Positions 17,921 through 26,699 of a stretch of 64,000 nucleotides of DNA are shown here, in pieces. A program made the position numbers and the translations under genes. The stretch is from Ferdinandcohnia sp036962705. Its GTDB lineage: Bacteria; Bacillota; Bacilli; Bacillales; Bacillaceae_L. The DNA lies in contig NZ_JBALOQ010000045.1 of assembly GCF_036962705.1 (NCBI RefSeq), positions 20,721-84,720 on the forward strand. The letters run 5' to 3'. The notes under the pieces are model-generated. The model saw nothing but the letters and a program-made list of their open reading frames with translations, was not told the origin of the DNA and ran no database searches. Within the stretch, counting starts at the first letter, position 1. Each line of letters opens with the position of its first letter.

Positions 17921-18051
17921 CTTTAATAAGCAGAAGTTCCTACTTCTGCTTATTAAAGTTAATGCCTCCGGCGGATGCCACAGATTTTCAAAGGAAATTT
18001 TTCGAGCAAACTCGAAAAAATCTGGGCGCAAATACGCAAAGGCGTATTTGA
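17919..18051 (+). repeat. Interspersed repeat element, copy 1
   Basis: Begins at the flavin reductase stop codon. A perfect 19-bp inverted repeat (17919-17937 / 17942-17960, loop TCCT) is followed by a conserved block: GCCTCCGGCGGATGCC, a TTTTCGAG..CTCGAAAA hairpin, then GGGCGCAAATACGC and GCGTATTTGA. The second copy at 30718-30850 shares this layout and most of the block sequence, but the palindrome interior differs. It is not coding. Confidence 0.9.
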
Positions 18052-18126
18052 TTTGATTGGATACCTTTCTTCTTGTAGAAAGGTATCTTTAAGTTAAACC
18101 ATTTTAAACGAAGCGAGTGGCTCTAC

Positions 18127-18612
18127 GTGAAACTCATGTCGACATTTATGGATAGTTTACGATTACCAGATAAGGCAGCGATGAAGCGACTAAATAAGCT
18201 GGAAATGAGAAATACGATTCTTTTTCTCTTGTTATTATTGTTTATCGTGGCACTTCCAATAGAAATCAATTTACTTTTGGATGACTCCTATAAGGAAAGC
18301 GACATCCCTCAAAATATATATATCATTCAAGTCCTATTATTTTATCCGTTTTTAATGCTGTTTTTAGGAATTGCGGGGATTTCTGTATTAGCGGGATTAG
18401 GGGTAGGAGTCAGCAAACTCATACACCGCCAGTTGAAATTTCAATTTCTATGGAAAATGTGCGCGTTCGCGTTAACAAAACCAATTATCATTTTTGCGGT
18501 TGCTAATTTACTGATTGGTACCCATTGGATTGTGAATACAATTGTATTTGTATTACTATTTTACACGATACTACGGATGATTTTTCATTATCCAAAACGA
18601 ATAAAAACATAA
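18127..18612 (+). CDS. Membrane protein of unknown function
   Basis: A 161-residue protein with about 45 N-terminal cytoplasmic residues, then three to four hydrophobic segments (about 25-50, 70-100, 115-135, 137-152) and a basic tail. I do not recognise the family. Start choice is uncertain: GTG at 18127 or ATG at 18136, both with only a weak GAGTGG upstream. It lies alone between an interspersed repeat and a terminator, upstream of an ABC exporter. Confidence 0.6.
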   Translation: MKLMSTFMDSLRLPDKAAMKRLNKLEMRNTILFLLLLLFIVALPIEINLLLDDSYKESDIPQNIYIIQVLLFYPFLMLFLGIAGISVLAGLGVGVSKLIHRQLKFQFLWKMCAFALTKPIIIFAVANLLIGTHWIVNTIVFVLLFYTILRMIFHYPKRIKT

Positions 18613-18616
18613 GTAA

Positions 18617-18644
18617 AAGAACCGGTGTGCGCCGGTTCTTTTTG
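18617..18644 (+). terminator. Intrinsic terminator
   Basis: A 9-bp stem (AAGAACCGG / CCGGTTCTT) with a 6-nt loop, followed by TTTTTG. Confidence 0.88.
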
Positions 18645-18751
18645 TTTGCATGAAACTTTTTTACAAGATAAAACGTACATACCTGTAGAGAAAAAGAGAA
18701 TTTTGTTGACCGGTCTTTTAGGGGAAATCAGTAGGGATAGGAGGAAAACAT

Positions 18752-19678
18752 ATGGAAGCTTTTCTAAAGGTGGATCATTTAAAAAAGTCCTTTAAAAATG
18801 TAGAGGTGCTAAAGGATATTTCTTTTGAAGTTTTTAAGGGGGAAATTATGGCCATTCTTGGTCCAAACGGGGCGGGGAAATCAACAACCATCCGTAATAT
18901 AATGGGCATTATGTATCCCGATGAGGGTGCAATCACCTTCCAGGGTCATAAACAAATTCCTCGTAACAAAATCGGATATTTACCAGAGGAACGTGGGCTC
19001 TATAAAAATGTTAAGGTAATGGATATCCTTTTATATTTCGCGGAGCTAAAGGATTATCCTGTCAAAAAGGCAAAGGAACGTGCTCTTACATACTTAAAGA
19101 AATTTGGGTTAGAGGGGAAAGAAAATTCTTCGGTAGAGGAACTATCGAAGGGGATGGGGCAAAAGGTACAATTTATCGCTTCTATCCTACATGAACCCGA
19201 ATTTCTAATCCTTGACGAGCCATTTTCTGGGCTTGATCCAGTCAGCCAGGAATTATTTAAAGAGGAGATACGGAATCTTGCAAAAGGCGGTACAGCCATT
19301 CTATTATCCTCTCATCAAATGAATCTAGTTGAGGAAATGTGCGATCGGTTATTTCTAATCCATCGCGGACAAAAGGTCATCTATGGTTCAATGGATAATG
19401 TGAAAAAAGAGTATGCCAATTTTAAATGTACGATTCGAGGTAGAAATAAAATAGAAAGCCTTCAAGGTCTTCCCGATGTCCAACGTGTAGAGCAGCAAGA
19501 GGATACATCGATTTTATACCTCACTAAGGATGTGCAAGTAGCAAACTGGCTAAAGCATTTACCTGATCAGCTGGAAATTAACGAATTATCCATTGATCGG
19601 ATTTCGTTACATGAAATATTTATCGATATCGCCACAGATAAGAACATGCTGAGAGAGGAGGCTGGTATCAATGCGTAA
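18752..19678 (+). CDS. ABC transporter ATP-binding protein (YhaQ/NatA-like)
   Basis: A 308-residue ATPase. Walker A GPNGAGKST lies near residue 37, the signature is LSKGMGQKVQ (a variant with K for G after LS), and Walker B FLILDEP near 152; a C-terminal extension of ~90 residues follows. It overlaps the next gene, a matching ABC-2 permease, by 8 bp. The pair resembles B. subtilis YhaQ-YhaP, an exporter related to the NatAB sodium efflux system. The substrate cannot be read from the sequence. Confidence 0.9.
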   Translation: MEAFLKVDHLKKSFKNVEVLKDISFEVFKGEIMAILGPNGAGKSTTIRNIMGIMYPDEGAITFQGHKQIPRNKIGYLPEERGLYKNVKVMDILLYFAELKDYPVKKAKERALTYLKKFGLEGKENSSVEELSKGMGQKVQFIASILHEPEFLILDEPFSGLDPVSQELFKEEIRNLAKGGTAILLSSHQMNLVEEMCDRLFLIHRGQKVIYGSMDNVKKEYANFKCTIRGRNKIESLQGLPDVQRVEQQEDTSILYLTKDVQVANWLKHLPDQLEINELSIDRISLHEIFIDIATDKNMLREEAGINA

Positions 19679-20903
19679 TGCTATGAAGGTAGCCAAGTGG
19701 GAAGTTAAAAGGAATTTGAAAAACAAATCCTTCTTGATCGGTCTATTTTTGACACCAGCCCTCTTTTTAGGATTCATGTTCTTGGGAAGTATTTTTGGTA
19801 GTGAAGATGCGGAAGAGCCTGTAACCCATGTATTAATCCATGATGAATTAGGTGTTTTTGAAATTTTTGAAGATACAGTTGCAGCCCATGGACTGAATTG
19901 GGAACTTGAAGCCACGGATCTAGGTGAAGAAGAAATCGTGGATGAGATAAAAGAAGCAGAGGATACTGCGTATATCCTAATTGACCAAGAAAGCATCGAA
20001 AATGGCGTGATTCCAGTCCACACTAGTGAAGAGATAAGTCCATTCTTTATGAATCAGGTTCAGGTTTTAGAAGTTCCTTTAAAATCACTACAAATGCAAA
20101 AGTTAGGGCTGACAGAAGAACAGCTATCAGTGATTTCCAAACAACTGACATTTGCAGAATCCTCAATCGTTGAGGAAGGCGTTGTTGCAGAAGAGGATTC
20201 GCTATTGGGGGATGATACCATGGAGCGAATTATTCCGGGAGCCTTTGCGGGTATCATTCTGTTGTCAATCATCTTTTCGGGAATGTATATTTTTCAAAGT
20301 GCTTCACAGGAGAAGAAGGATAAAGTTGCGGAGATTGTATTGTCTTCTTTGACCCATGGAGAATTAATGCAAGGAAAAATTATTGGCTATTTCATTCTCG
20401 GTATGGTGCAGGCTGTTATTTTTCTTGGGTTTGGTATACCGATTGCAATGTGGAAGTTTGATATTCCAATTCTAGAATATTTATTTGTACCCGAAGTTCT
20501 GTTATTTGTTTTGATTGCGGTCTTAGGTTACCTCCTATTTGCTGCGCTATTTGTTGGAGTCGGCGCAACAATGGCAGACATGTCTTCTGCAGGTAATTTT
20601 CAAGGGATGGTTATGATGCTACCATTTTTACCTTTTATTTTTATCGGTCCAGTAGTAGGTGACCCTAGTGGGATGTTTGCGCAAATTGGAACCTATATTC
20701 CGTTCTCAGCACCAGGGGTGTTGTTATTACGCCTCACTTTATTAGAAGAATGGCCATGGATTGAAATTCTCCTTTCTTTATCGATTTTAATCGTAAGTAT
20801 ATGGTTATTTATGAAGCTTGCGGGGAAAATCTTTAAAACAGGAATTCTCATGTATGGTAAAAATGCATCACCTAAGGAAATATGGAAGTGGATTAGATCT
20901 TAA
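19671..20903 (+). CDS. ABC-2 type transporter permease (YhaP/NatB-like)
   Basis: A 410-residue permease. One membrane helix at about 25-42 is followed by an extracytoplasmic domain of ~140 residues and a C-terminal block of about five to six helices (about 185-400). This is the NatB/YhaP topology. Start ATG inside the end of the ATPase gene, indicating translational coupling. Confidence 0.9.
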   Translation: MRNAMKVAKWEVKRNLKNKSFLIGLFLTPALFLGFMFLGSIFGSEDAEEPVTHVLIHDELGVFEIFEDTVAAHGLNWELEATDLGEEEIVDEIKEAEDTAYILIDQESIENGVIPVHTSEEISPFFMNQVQVLEVPLKSLQMQKLGLTEEQLSVISKQLTFAESSIVEEGVVAEEDSLLGDDTMERIIPGAFAGIILLSIIFSGMYIFQSASQEKKDKVAEIVLSSLTHGELMQGKIIGYFILGMVQAVIFLGFGIPIAMWKFDIPILEYLFVPEVLLFVLIAVLGYLLFAALFVGVGATMADMSSAGNFQGMVMMLPFLPFIFIGPVVGDPSGMFAQIGTYIPFSAPGVLLLRLTLLEEWPWIEILLSLSILIVSIWLFMKLAGKIFKTGILMYGKNASPKEIWKWIRS

Positions 20904-20925
20904 ATTGTACAAAGTAGGTGGAAGT

Positions 20926-21216
20926 ATGGATTTTTTATTTTTAGGCATCGGAATTGCGGCTGCTGGTTATTTCATTGGAGAAGGCTTGAAAAACTTCAAA
21001 AATCCTGAAGCCAAAGGTGTCATGGATAAACTTGATGATGAGGATTTATATGAACTAATAAAGGAAAAGGACATCTATTATCATATTGGGGTATCGAAAG
21101 AGGATGCAAAGGAATTAATAAAAGAGCATCCGGATATCCCGCATATCGTATTAAATGGAACAGTCTACTATCCAAAGAGTAAATTAAAACAGTGGTTGTC
21201 AAACCTAGGTGAATAA
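20926..21216 (+). CDS. Small membrane-anchored protein with HTH-like C-terminus
   Basis: A 96-residue protein. ATG at 20926 is preferred because GGTGG lies a few bases upstream; in-frame starts further upstream lie inside yhaP. Residues 3-20 form a hydrophobic, glycine-rich segment. The C-terminal ~45 residues (YYHIGVSKEDAKELIKEH through KSKLKQWL) resemble the winged helix of excisionase/MerR-type DNA-binding domains. Distance to the permease gene is 22 bp, so it is probably co-transcribed with the exporter. Function is unknown. Confidence 0.7.
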   Translation: MDFLFLGIGIAAAGYFIGEGLKNFKNPEAKGVMDKLDDEDLYELIKEKDIYYHIGVSKEDAKELIKEHPDIPHIVLNGTVYYPKSKLKQWLSNLGE

Positions 21217-21296
21217 TGTAGTGGTCCTTCGTTATTAATAAAATACCGATCCTGTGAAACACTATCAGTATGTAAAAAAGTGTAAGGGGGATCTTC

Positions 21297-22154
21297 ATGG
21301 AGAAGGACATGCAATATGGAAGTGATTATAAATTTATTCCTGCGACCTCTATTGGCAGTGGGGTTGGGATGCAGGTCCTGCCAGATCTTTATTGTCATAC
21401 CATCCAAATTGTAAATTTTGTGTTAGTCGGCGAGCCTGGTACATCGGACTTTGTAATTGTGGATGCGGGTATGCCGGGCTCTGCAGAGGAAATAATAGCA
21501 GTTTGTGAAGAACGCTTTGGCAAGGATAGTCGCCCGAAGGCAATTCTGTTAACACATGGTCATTTTGATCATGTTGGCGCAATCATTGAATTAGTTGAGC
21601 ACTGGGATGTGCCTGTTTACGCGCATGAGCTGGAAATGCCTTTTTTAACAGGGCAAAAAAGCTATCCTGAACCCGATTCGACGGTAGAAGGGGGAATGGT
21701 TGCGAAGATGTCGCCACTATTTCCAAATGAGCCAATACAGTTAGGAAGCCATGTGGAAAAGCTACCTGCAGACGGGACAGTTCCACATTTGCCAGAATTT
21801 CGTTGGCTCCATACACCGGGGCATACGCCCGGACATGTATCCTTTTTTCGTGATGAAGATCGTGCCTTAATTGTTGGAGATGCGTTTGTAACAGTGAGAC
21901 AGGAATTTTTGTATAAGGTGATTACACAAGAGCAGGAAATTAGTGGTCCACCGAGATACTTAACAACAGATTGGCAGGAAGCGAAAAAATCAGTTGAAAT
22001 ATTGTCGGGGCTTAAGCCGAATGTTGCCGTTACGGGGCATGGTTTGCCAATGACCGGTGAGCTGTTGCAAGAATCCTTAGATAGATTGGTTAGGGACTTT
22101 GATCAAATCGCAATTCCGGACTATGGCCGGTATGTAGATAAAAATATTCATTAG
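21297..22154 (+). CDS. MBL-fold metallo-hydrolase
   Basis: A 285-residue metallo-beta-lactamase-fold enzyme. The metal motif HGHFDH is at 87-92, with further histidines in HTPGHTPGH near 175-182, Asp in VGDAF near 197 and the C-terminal GHG near 244. It resembles B. subtilis YflN and glyoxalase II-like hydrolases. The start is ATG behind AAGGGGG. It ends in a terminator-like hairpin. The substrate is unknown. Confidence 0.85.
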   Translation: MEKDMQYGSDYKFIPATSIGSGVGMQVLPDLYCHTIQIVNFVLVGEPGTSDFVIVDAGMPGSAEEIIAVCEERFGKDSRPKAILLTHGHFDHVGAIIELVEHWDVPVYAHELEMPFLTGQKSYPEPDSTVEGGMVAKMSPLFPNEPIQLGSHVEKLPADGTVPHLPEFRWLHTPGHTPGHVSFFRDEDRALIVGDAFVTVRQEFLYKVITQEQEISGPPRYLTTDWQEAKKSVEILSGLKPNVAVTGHGLPMTGELLQESLDRLVRDFDQIAIPDYGRYVDKNIH

Positions 22155-22161
22155 TGTTAGG

Positions 22162-22196
22162 AACCTGGCTGGAAAAAAGCCAGGTTTCTTGTTCTT
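22162..22196 (+). terminator. Terminator-like hairpin after MBL gene
   Basis: A 9-bp stem (AACCTGGCT / AGCCAGGTT) with a 7-nt loop, then TCTTGTTCTT. Confidence 0.75.
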
Positions 22197-22220
22197 AAAA
22201 AATTTTAGACTGCTAAAAAC

Positions 22221-22306
22221 CATAGAATTGAAATGAAGCCAATAAAATGAAAATAAAAACCATAGAATTACCATAAAGTTTATAGAACGGAAATAAAAAC
22301 GATAGG
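22221..22306. repeat. AT-rich tandem repeat, 20-bp period
   Basis: CATAGAATT recurs at 22221 and 22261, and AAATAAAAAC at 22251 and 22291. The sequence divides into four units of 20 bp with the common pattern ATAgAA...AAATaAAaaC, plus a partial fifth (GATAGG). It lies between the MBL terminator and cls. Confidence 0.75.
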
Positions 22307-22410
22307 GGTATTAAGCTAAGCCTAGAATCGTGTATGTAGCTTATTATTTCATAAACATTCTGAAATATAGTATATTGAAATGTAGAATGAATCGGGTGAG
22401 AGAGGAAAAT

Positions 22411-23865
22411 ATGGTAAATATTACTTCATTTTTATTAGGGTTAGTTTTGGTCTTAAACATTGTATTTGCCGTGGTTGTCATCTTTCGTGAAAGAAGAGAT
22501 GCAAGCTCTACTTGGGCGTGGCTATTAGTCCTTTTCTTTATTCCGGTAGCCGGCTTTATTTTGTATTTGATTTTAGGCAGAAATTTAACGCGCGACCACC
22601 TTTTTCAATGGGATGATTTAAAAAAGAGCGGGATAGAAGAGGTACTAGAGAAGCAAAAGGAACTGTTACGAACTCAAAAATTCCTATTTAACAATCGGAT
22701 TACACAAGATAATCAAGACCTTATATATATGAACCTTGTTAATGCGAATGCCTTGTTTACGAAAAATAATGCGGTAGAAGTTTTTACAGATGGGCAAGAG
22801 AAATATCGACGTTTATTCGAAGATATTGAAGCTGCAAGAGAATCGATTCATTTGCAATATTACATTATTAAAAATGACAATCTTGGCCAAAAATTAATGG
22901 CGCATTTAACAAGGAAAGTTAAGGAGGGCGTTATAGTCCGTGTCCTTTATGATGAGCTAGGTTCTAGGTCATTGACAAAAAGGTTTTTTAAAGAATTTCG
23001 TGAAGCTGGTGGCCTGGTCGAGGTATTTTTTCCTTCGAAACTAAGGTTTATCAATTTGCGGATGAATTTCCGAAACCATCGAAAATTGGTCATTATTGAT
23101 GGAAAGGTAGGATATGTCGGTGGCTTTAATGTAGGGGATGAGTACCTTGGGTTGAATTCTAGGTTTGGGTATTGGCGAGATACCCATTTGCGTATAAGGG
23201 GAACCGCTGTTGACACGATGCAGGTTCGGTTTATTTTAGACTGGAACCAAGCATCTCGTGATTTTGATATTATGTATGATCCTGAACTTTTTCCAATTGA
23301 GAATGTCAGACTTGGCAATGTCGGGGTTCAAATAGTGACCAGTGGCCCGGATACGGACTTTGAGCAGATTAAAAATGCTTATATCAAAATGATCTACTCA
23401 GCTAAAAAAAGGATTTATATGCAGACACCTTATTTTATACCAGATAAAAGCTTACTGGATGCGTTACGTGTAGCATGCCTTTCAGGGGTGGAAGTGAATA
23501 TTATGATTCCGGATAAACCGGACCATCCTTTTGTTTATTGGGCAACTCTTTCGCATATTGGGGAATTGCTCCCAGTTGGAGCAAATGTCTATATCTACAG
23601 TAATGGCTTTATTCATTCAAAAACACTTGTGGTCGACGAGGAGATTTCTTCAGTCGGTACAGCGAATATCGACGTCAGGAGCTTCCGACTTAATTTTGAA
23701 GTAAATGCCTTTTTGTATGATGAGAACATTTCTGAAGAGCTTACAGACATTTTTAAAGAGGATATCAAGCTCTCCAAACTGCTCACATATGAAGAATACG
23801 AAAAAAGAGGAGTTAACATAAAGTTCAAGGAATCAATTTCAAGACTTTTATCTCCAATTCTATAG
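22411..23865 (+). CDS. cls: Cardiolipin synthase
   Basis: A 484-residue membrane phospholipase-D-family enzyme that joins two phosphatidylglycerols into cardiolipin. Two N-terminal membrane helices are followed by two HKD motifs: HRKLVIIDG near residue 222 and HSKTLVVDE near 401. The ATG at 22411 is preferred over the longer frame from 22330 because GAGAGAGG precedes it and the product then starts like other Cls proteins. A strong terminator follows. Confidence 0.92.
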   Translation: MVNITSFLLGLVLVLNIVFAVVVIFRERRDASSTWAWLLVLFFIPVAGFILYLILGRNLTRDHLFQWDDLKKSGIEEVLEKQKELLRTQKFLFNNRITQDNQDLIYMNLVNANALFTKNNAVEVFTDGQEKYRRLFEDIEAARESIHLQYYIIKNDNLGQKLMAHLTRKVKEGVIVRVLYDELGSRSLTKRFFKEFREAGGLVEVFFPSKLRFINLRMNFRNHRKLVIIDGKVGYVGGFNVGDEYLGLNSRFGYWRDTHLRIRGTAVDTMQVRFILDWNQASRDFDIMYDPELFPIENVRLGNVGVQIVTSGPDTDFEQIKNAYIKMIYSAKKRIYMQTPYFIPDKSLLDALRVACLSGVEVNIMIPDKPDHPFVYWATLSHIGELLPVGANVYIYSNGFIHSKTLVVDEEISSVGTANIDVRSFRLNFEVNAFLYDENISEELTDIFKEDIKLSKLLTYEEYEKRGVNIKFKESISRLLSPIL

Positions 23866-23875
23866 TTGAGAAATG

Positions 23876-23928
23876 ATCGGTGTGGCTTACAAAATGTAAT
23901 GTTTCGTAAGCCACACCGATTTTTTTTA
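23876..23928 (+). terminator. Strong intrinsic terminator after cls
   Basis: A perfect 15-bp stem (23876-23890 / 23906-23920) followed by eight T residues. Confidence 0.95.
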
Positions 23929-23991
23929 TAGTTACTGCCAAATAATAACTAAATAGTAATAATACAGCCGACAACAGGGACAACAAGACGG

Positions 23992-24933
23992 ATGCCTTCG
24001 GATCCAATTCACAAGCAAAACCTTGGTCAAATCAAGGATGAACTAAAAGAGAGAGAAGTTACCTACACTTCAATTGAGGCGCAAATTAAGATAGTCGAGA
24101 TGGCTTCATCTACATCTCAATATCCTGAAGACCAGCTTGCGGTCATTTCTTTTTTGGGTTATGAATTGATTGCTAAAGAAGCGGGATATGATTTTAAAGA
24201 AAAGCCGCTTGAGGGTAATGAAGTCCTAAGCCTAAGACAGTCGGCTCTTGAAAATCAAAGTCCAGATACGTATGTGCTGGAGAAGGGTGGAATTGAGATT
24301 AGTCCAATGGAGTTTTCAGAACATGTCGTATTCCCATTTCAGTTGGTTCAGGACACGGGGATAATTGTCGGCGATGAGTTGTATGAAAAATTAGAGGCGA
24401 AAAATGAAGAATTATATACTGGCTTTTATACAGAAGAGATTGAAAAAACAGCTGGAATGGCAGGGAATCTCGTTGAAGACGGAGTTGCATTTCCATCTGA
24501 GGAACATCCTTTTGGGATGATTGTAAGAGGAACGATTCATGAGCAAATGGGAAGTATGTATCAGATGATGTTTTTTGTTGCTTTGCTTATCGGTGCAGTA
24601 TTCTTTCTAGCTGCAGGAAGCTTCTTGTACTTTAGGTTATATGCAGATTTAGAGTATGATGCTAGACAGTATTTGACGATTCAAAAGGTTGGATTGACCG
24701 ATGGGGAACTCAGCCGAATCGTGACAAGCCAGCTCGCATTACTATTCTTTGTACCAATCTTTGTTGCATTCGTGCATAGTGGATTTGCCTTTATGGCACT
24801 GCAAAGCTTCTTTCAGCTTTCCATTGCCAAAGAAGTCATTCAAGTGCTTATTGTATTTTTAATTGCTCAAGTGATTTACTTTGTGTTGATCCGCTATCGA
24901 TATTTACGAAATCTGAAGAAATCAATGATTTAA
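23992..24933 (+). pseudogene. 5'-truncated BceB-type ABC transporter permease
   Basis: The 313-codon frame encodes only the second half of a bacitracin-type FtsX/BceB permease: most of the large extracellular domain and the last three or four membrane helices (about 195-220, 245-275, 285-305). Full-length BceB proteins are about 640 residues with ten helices. No ribosome binding site or membrane segments precede the first ATG, and the cls terminator lies only 70 bp upstream. The gene has therefore lost its 5' half and its ATPase partner, and is probably not functional. Confidence 0.78.
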
Positions 24934-24957
24934 TGGTTTTCGTAGGTTATATTTAAC

Positions 24958-25004
24958 AGTGCCTGACACTTTAGGATAAAAACTATGGTGACAGGCACTT
25001 TTTA
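24958..25004 (+). terminator. Hairpin with GTGCCTG/CAGGCAC arms
   Basis: AGTGCCTGACAC (24958-24969) pairs with GTGACAGGCACT (24988-24999), one mismatch, followed by five T residues. It can serve as a terminator for the truncated permease. Confidence 0.7.
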
Positions 25005-25080
25005 TTTGAAAAGAGATATTCATTGAAATAAAAATACTAAAAATATAGAATTATATAAAAAGGAGTTTGGCAAATAGAAA

Positions 25081-26270
25081 ATGACCATTAATAAACCTCG
25101 AAACTTTAATGATGAAACACTCGTATTACATGGCGACCATGAATGGGCAAAAAAGGAAAAGAGCGTTTCACCAGCTATTTATTATTCATCAACATTTAGG
25201 GCAGAAGATTCGGCTGATTTTGCAGAAATGGCAGGAACACCTCTTCACCCAAGCTACTATACTCGCTATGGAAATCCACTTCATGAACGAGTGAATAAAA
25301 TAATGGCAGATCTTGAAGGAACTGAAACAGCCCTCATAACAGGGTCTGGAATGGGAGCTATAGCGACTACAATCTTGGCATTAGTTTCTGCGGGCGACCA
25401 TGTCATTGCACAAACAAGACACTATATGAGTACGGCAAAAATTATGGATGAGATGCTTCCACGCTTTGGTGTAGAGTAACAGTAGTAGAGCAATCTGATA
25501 TCTCGGCATTTGAAGAGGCGATTCGACCCAACACAAAGCTGATTATGCTTGAAACTCCTGCTAATCCAACCTTGGTTTTAACAGACCTTGAAGCAGTTGT
25601 AGGGTTAGCAAAGAAACAGGATATTATCGTTGTTGCAGATAATACATTTGCATCACCACTTAATCAACGACCACATGATGTGGGTGTTGATATTGTAGTA
25701 CATAGTGCAACAAAGTATCTTGGGGGACATCACGATATAACAGCTGGTGTCATCTGTACAAGCTTTGAGCATGCAGAAAAAATTTGGGATACACATACAT
25801 CAATAGGTTCAGTCCTGTCACCGATGGATGCATGGTTATTGTTAAGAGGCCTTAGGACATTTCCATTAAGGATGGAACGGATCAATTCGAACGCATTAGC
25901 ATTAGCTGAATTTTTGGAGGTACAGCCTCAAATCGAAAAAGTGTATTATCCAGGTCTATCGAGTCATCCTCAGCACGAGCTCGCCAAAAAACAAATGAAA
26001 GACTTCGGGGCAGTCATTGCGTTTGCGGTTAAGGGAGATTATGCAGCAACCCAGAGATTTGTATCAGCGTTGCAACTTTCAACCAATGCAGTTAGCTTAG
26101 GTGGAGTAGATTCATTAGTTGTCCATACCGCGGCGATGTGGGAAGGAGCCATGAATGAAGAACAAATGAAAACAGCTGGTATTCCAGCCAATTTTGTCCG
26201 CTATTCTGTTGGGTTAGAGCATATTGAGGACCTGAAGGCGGATATTTCACAGGCATTAAGGGAAATATAA
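25081..26270 (+). pseudogene. Trans-sulfuration PLP enzyme (methionine gamma-lyase/cystathionine synthase family), frameshifted
   Basis: The first frame encodes the N-terminal 132 residues (SRYGNP-type motif as YTRYGNPLHE, then TGSGMGAIA) and stops at 25477-25479. The next frame continues the same protein at once from 25473 (RVTVVEQSD), with the PLP lysine in HSATKYLGGHHD and the C-terminal RYSVGLEHIEDL. Together they give a normal ~396-residue enzyme. One inserted G in GTAGAG-TAACA restores the frame, so a single-base deletion or sequencing error near 25476 explains it. It is adjacent to the methionine-related T-box operon. Confidence 0.85.
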
Positions 26271-26296
26271 AACAGGAATTTTTTCAAAAATCTCGA

Positions 26297-26325
26297 TTGC
26301 AATAAAAGACAATACTGGTTATAAT
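26297..26325 (+). promoter_or_regulatory. Promoter of the T-box/SAM hydrolase/ECF operon
   Basis: TTGCAA (26297-26302) and TATAAT (26320-26325) with a 17-bp spacer, just upstream of the T-box leader. Confidence 0.7.
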
Positions 26326-26334
26326 TACTAATTA

Positions 26335-26646
26335 ATAACAACCTTAAGTAAAGACGATGAAGAGAAAAAGTAGGATTTAGCTATTTTACACAGAGAGCTT
26401 CGGTAGCTGAAAAGAAGCAAAAATACGAATCTGAACAATGGCCTCTGAGTTTCGTGCTGAAAGTAACGATTGTTATGAGTAGGTTCCGACGAGATTTGGT
26501 ACTCGTTATCAATACCACAGTATATGGGCTTTGACAGACCCACGTACTTGCAGAGACTGTTTGTGTGAGCAAACAGTGAATTAAGGTGGTACCACGTGAG
26601 ATAAACCACGTCCTTATCGTATTTGATAATGACGTGGTTTTTTTAT
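26335..26646 (+). promoter_or_regulatory. T-box riboswitch, probably methionine-specific
   Basis: The leader contains the AGTA of the specifier loop (26369-26372), stem I apical sequences (AGAGAGCTTCGG), the loop-E GAA followed by CAATGGCC, the T-box core AAGGTGGTACCACG (26583-26596) and a terminator (AAACCACGTC / GACGTGGTTT, 26603-26640, then T-run). AUG is read as specifier because, like UAC in the tyrS T-box of this window, it is followed by nine bases ending in GAG. The UGGU in the core needs a tRNA with A73; the tRNA-Asn in this window has G73, which argues against the alternative AAU reading. Confidence 0.85.
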
Positions 26647-26699
26647 ATTTCAAAAAGGTATTTACCCGAAACCAAATACAAAAGTTGGAGGAATTTATT

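Noticed and set aside
17826..18056. ORFs reading through the interspersed repeat (also at 30685-30903)
   Set aside because: They share the peptide pattern KV.ASGGC..FS.E.FRA.SKK.GRKYAKA only because the repeat DNA is conserved. They lack start signals and run out of other genes' 3' ends.
26425..26445. AAU (Asn) as T-box specifier
   Set aside because: Counting from the loop-E GAA would allow AAU, but the UGGU core needs A73 and the tRNA-Asn in this window has G73. The downstream genes also concern methionine.
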